A stretch of 61,361 bases of DNA, taken from Eubacterium limosum. GTDB lineage: Bacteria; Bacillota; Clostridia; Eubacteriales; Eubacteriaceae. A model generated the notes under the pieces. That model ran no database searches. It was not told the DNA's origin and saw nothing but the letters and a program-made list of their open reading frames with translations. The translations under genes and the position numbers were made by a program. Each line of letters begins with the position of its first letter. Positions within the stretch are counted from its first letter, which is position 1. The stretch spans positions 1-61,361 of the forward strand of contig CAUEUD010000001.1 in assembly GCA_959020865.1 (NCBI GenBank), written 5' to 3'. This document shows positions 59,657 through 61,361 of this stretch, piece by piece.

Positions 59657-60460
59657 TCACGCAAGTCCAGCGGTGTAGGTCGCGAAAATATAAACAAGAG
59701 GGATGATAAAAAGAATGCTGTCAAAGCGGTCTAAAATGCCGCCGTGTCCGGGCAATACCTTTCCAAAATCCTTAATTCCCATCTTGCGTTTAATCATGGA
59801 GGCTGTCAAATCCCCGCACTGGCCCGCAATGGAGCCCACAAAACCAGCCGCCGCAGACAAATAAACCGGCAGATCCATCTGAAAGCCAAATTTCATGATG
59901 ATGCCGTAAAGCACCATAAACACAGCCGAGGCGATTAAACCGCCAACTGCTCCGGCAATGGTCTTTTTAGGGCTTATCTCCGGCGCCAGCTTGGTTTTAC
60001 CGATGGCGCGCCCGACAAAATAGGCCGCCGTATCGGTTGAAAACGCAATGACAAAAACCATCCACATATAGTAGATGCCCATTTTAATATTTTCAAACAT
60101 CATCAGATACCCAAACAGCACTGGAATGTAAATCAATCCAAAAAACGTTATAATCCCGCGGTAAATGTCGGTTTTTCCATTTAGTATTTCAAAACAGAAT
60201 ACAATGATCAGAACGACCATCAGAGTCGGCATCAGTGAATAATAATCCAGCTTCATGGATATCAGAATGATCACACTCAAAATCTCAACAAAGGGCAGGC
60301 TGATTTTATTCTCAAGCTTCCGGTTAAAGGCGTTTGAGAATTCGATCAGAGCAACGCCAGAAAGCACGAGACAGGCCACAAAGAGAAAGTAACCACCCAG
60401 ATAGAGCAAACCGAAAAGAACCGGCAATCCAACAACCGCCGTCAATACTCTCTTTTGCAT
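59657..60460 (-). CDS. cdsA: Phosphatidate cytidylyltransferase CdsA
   Basis: A 267-residue membrane enzyme making CDP-diacylglycerol from phosphatidate and CTP. About seven to eight transmembrane segments; the C-terminal signature runs SPKKTIAGAVGG and GDLTASMIKRKMGIKDFGKVLPGHGGILDRFDS. Between uppS and rseP in the usual order, but the dxr gene normally placed right after cdsA is missing; only eleven bases separate cdsA from rseP. Confidence 0.95.
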   Translation of the reverse strand: MQKRVLTAVVGLPVLFGLLYLGGYFLFVACLVLSGVALIEFSNAFNRKLENKISLPFVEILSVIILISMKLDYYSLMPTLMVVLIIVFCFEILNGKTDIYRGIITFFGLIYIPVLFGYLMMFENIKMGIYYMWMVFVIAFSTDTAAYFVGRAIGKTKLAPEISPKKTIAGAVGGLIASAVFMVLYGIIMKFGFQMDLPVYLSAAAGFVGSIAGQCGDLTASMIKRKMGIKDFGKVLPGHGGILDRFDSILFIIPLVYIFATYTAGLA

Positions 60461-60473
60461 CTCAACCTCCTGC

Positions 60474-61190
60474 CTAAGCCGTGCCGAAGCGTCTGTTTCT
60501 CTGCTGATAAGCCTCTATCAGCTTATAAAAGGCGTCGTCGTCAAAATCAGGCCACCAGATATCATCAAAGAAAAACTCCGTGTAAGCGTTCTGCCAGAGC
60601 AAAAAATTGCTGAGACGGCTTTCACCACCTGTCCGGATCATAATATCCGGATCCGGCAGATCTCTTGTATACAGATGGGCTGAGATCATCTCCTCAGTCA
60701 CATCCTCCGGCGCTGTCCCTTCTTTCATGATTTCCCTGACCGCATGCACAATTTCATCCCGTCCGCCATAATTCAATGCGACGTTTAAAATCAAACCGTC
60801 ATTGTCCTTTGTCAGCGACTCCGCGTTATCCGCTGATTTCCGGACATCCTTTGGCAGACGGCTTTTTTCACCAATGATCCGAACCTGCACATGGTTGCGG
60901 TGCAACTCTGCGATTTCCTTCATAAAATATTCGACAGCGATCCGCATTAAGCCATCGACCTCTTCCTGGCTGCGCTTCCAGTTTTCTGTAGAAAAAGCGT
61001 ATACTGTCAGTATCTTAATTCCCATATCAGAGGCCAGGTGTACCGTGTTGTGTAATGCCTTCATCCCGGCATTATGGCCAAACAGCCTTGGTTTTCTGCG
61101 CTGCTTTGCCCAACGGCCATTGCCATCCATAATAATGGCAACGTGCACCGGCATATTTTCTTCTGATATATTATAGTCTTCTATTCCCAT
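60474..61190 (-). CDS. uppS: Isoprenyl transferase (undecaprenyl diphosphate synthase)
   Basis: A 238-residue cis-prenyltransferase that builds the C55 carrier for cell-wall lipid II. IIMDGNGRWAKQR carries the Asp that binds magnesium-diphosphate; YAFSTENWKRSQEEV and RTGGESRLSNFLLWQNAYTEFFF complete the family motifs. Start at 61190, with GAGGTG four bases upstream; the ATG at 61202 contains that site. First gene of the block. Confidence 0.95.
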   Translation of the reverse strand: MGIEDYNISEENMPVHVAIIMDGNGRWAKQRRKPRLFGHNAGMKALHNTVHLASDMGIKILTVYAFSTENWKRSQEEVDGLMRIAVEYFMKEIAELHRNHVQVRIIGEKSRLPKDVRKSADNAESLTKDNDGLILNVALNYGGRDEIVHAVREIMKEGTAPEDVTEEMISAHLYTRDLPDPDIMIRTGGESRLSNFLLWQNAYTEFFFDDIWWPDFDDDAFYKLIEAYQQRNRRFGTA

Positions 61191-61219
61191 GTCACACCTC
61201 ATTCATTGTATCTTGTAAC

Positions 61220-61248
61220 ATTATAATCTATTTGAGCCCTTTTGTAAA
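61220..61248 (-). promoter_or_regulatory. Promoter of uppS
   Basis: On the minus strand: TTTACA (61243-61248), 17-base spacer, TATAAT (61220-61225). The bases from 61249 to the window end are AT-rich with no gene visible. Confidence 0.8.
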
Positions 61249-61361
61249 TTAACAGTTCAGACAGATTGATAATTTATCTTTTGTTTAAGCTTCAAAATAA
61301 AGTTAACATTCAAAAATCATTGTCTATATAGAATAAACCTTATTATATTAATGTTATACTT

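Overview
The window looks like chromosomal DNA from an anaerobic Firmicute of the Eubacterium limosum/callanderi type (acetogenic Eubacteriales). The reasons are moderate GC with strong GGAGG ribosome sites and TTGACA-N17-TATAAT promoters, a PolC-type replicase, a FabK-based fatty-acid operon, and a corrinoid methyltransferase module next to glycerol genes. The genus is inferred from gene content; no search was run.

Layout. 101-2154: a DUF975 membrane protein, a QueG-like double [4Fe-4S] protein and a divergent DUF4364 gene. 2202-5105: a Ca-type P-type ATPase behind a yybP-ykoY-type Mn2+ riboswitch with a matching terminator. 5283-10103: a MacB-like efflux system (adaptor, ATPase, permease) next to a two-component system. 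10194-12842: valS. 12998-23171: a complete acetyl-CoA carboxylase/type II fatty-acid synthesis operon, acpP-accBCDA-fabH-fabK-(FabK-like)-fabD-fabG-fabF-fabZ. 23324-25228: an ABC-F gene with a 400-base attenuation leader carrying a six-codon leader peptide. 25238-28829: an amidohydrolase, an iron alcohol dehydrogenase and a SEDS (FtsW/RodA) protein.

28845-44257 is the most unusual part. A DeoR/GlpR-type repressor and the antiterminator GlpP precede a URO-D-fold methyltransferase, an FGGY kinase and a corrinoid protein. After a 789-base gap come glpK, a BON-GlpA-type dehydrogenase, a GlpB/NoxB-like flavoprotein, DUF1667, an AGPS-like FAD oxidase and a cysteine-less CCG-type protein; a glycerol dehydrogenase lies beyond the repressor. 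I read this as a route that demethylates a methylated polyol or glycerol derivative and feeds it into glycerol-phosphate oxidation. That role is inference. The 789-base gap holds three near-identical hairpins and a 189-nt rod-like structured element.

44883-46420 is a plasmid- or phage-like replication pair (winged-helix initiator-like protein plus DnaC-like ATPase) preceded by two 19-bp direct repeats. 46431-49026 is a YtrA-type GntR regulator with its operator, an ABC ATPase and two duplicated permeases. 49128-53241 holds an FCD GntR regulator, a cyclase, a four-carbon acid-sugar kinase and its dehydrogenase. 53498-61190 is the conserved uppS-cdsA-rseP-ispG-polC block, but dxr is missing from its usual place and the RseP homologue lacks a PDZ domain.

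Eight copies of one intergenic repeat (about 115-195 bp) occur between genes from 18 to 51 kb. Each has long imperfect terminal arms enclosing small hairpins, usually three, so the folded form would be a cloverleaf. I cannot assign it to a named family, and it is the best candidate here for an undescribed element.
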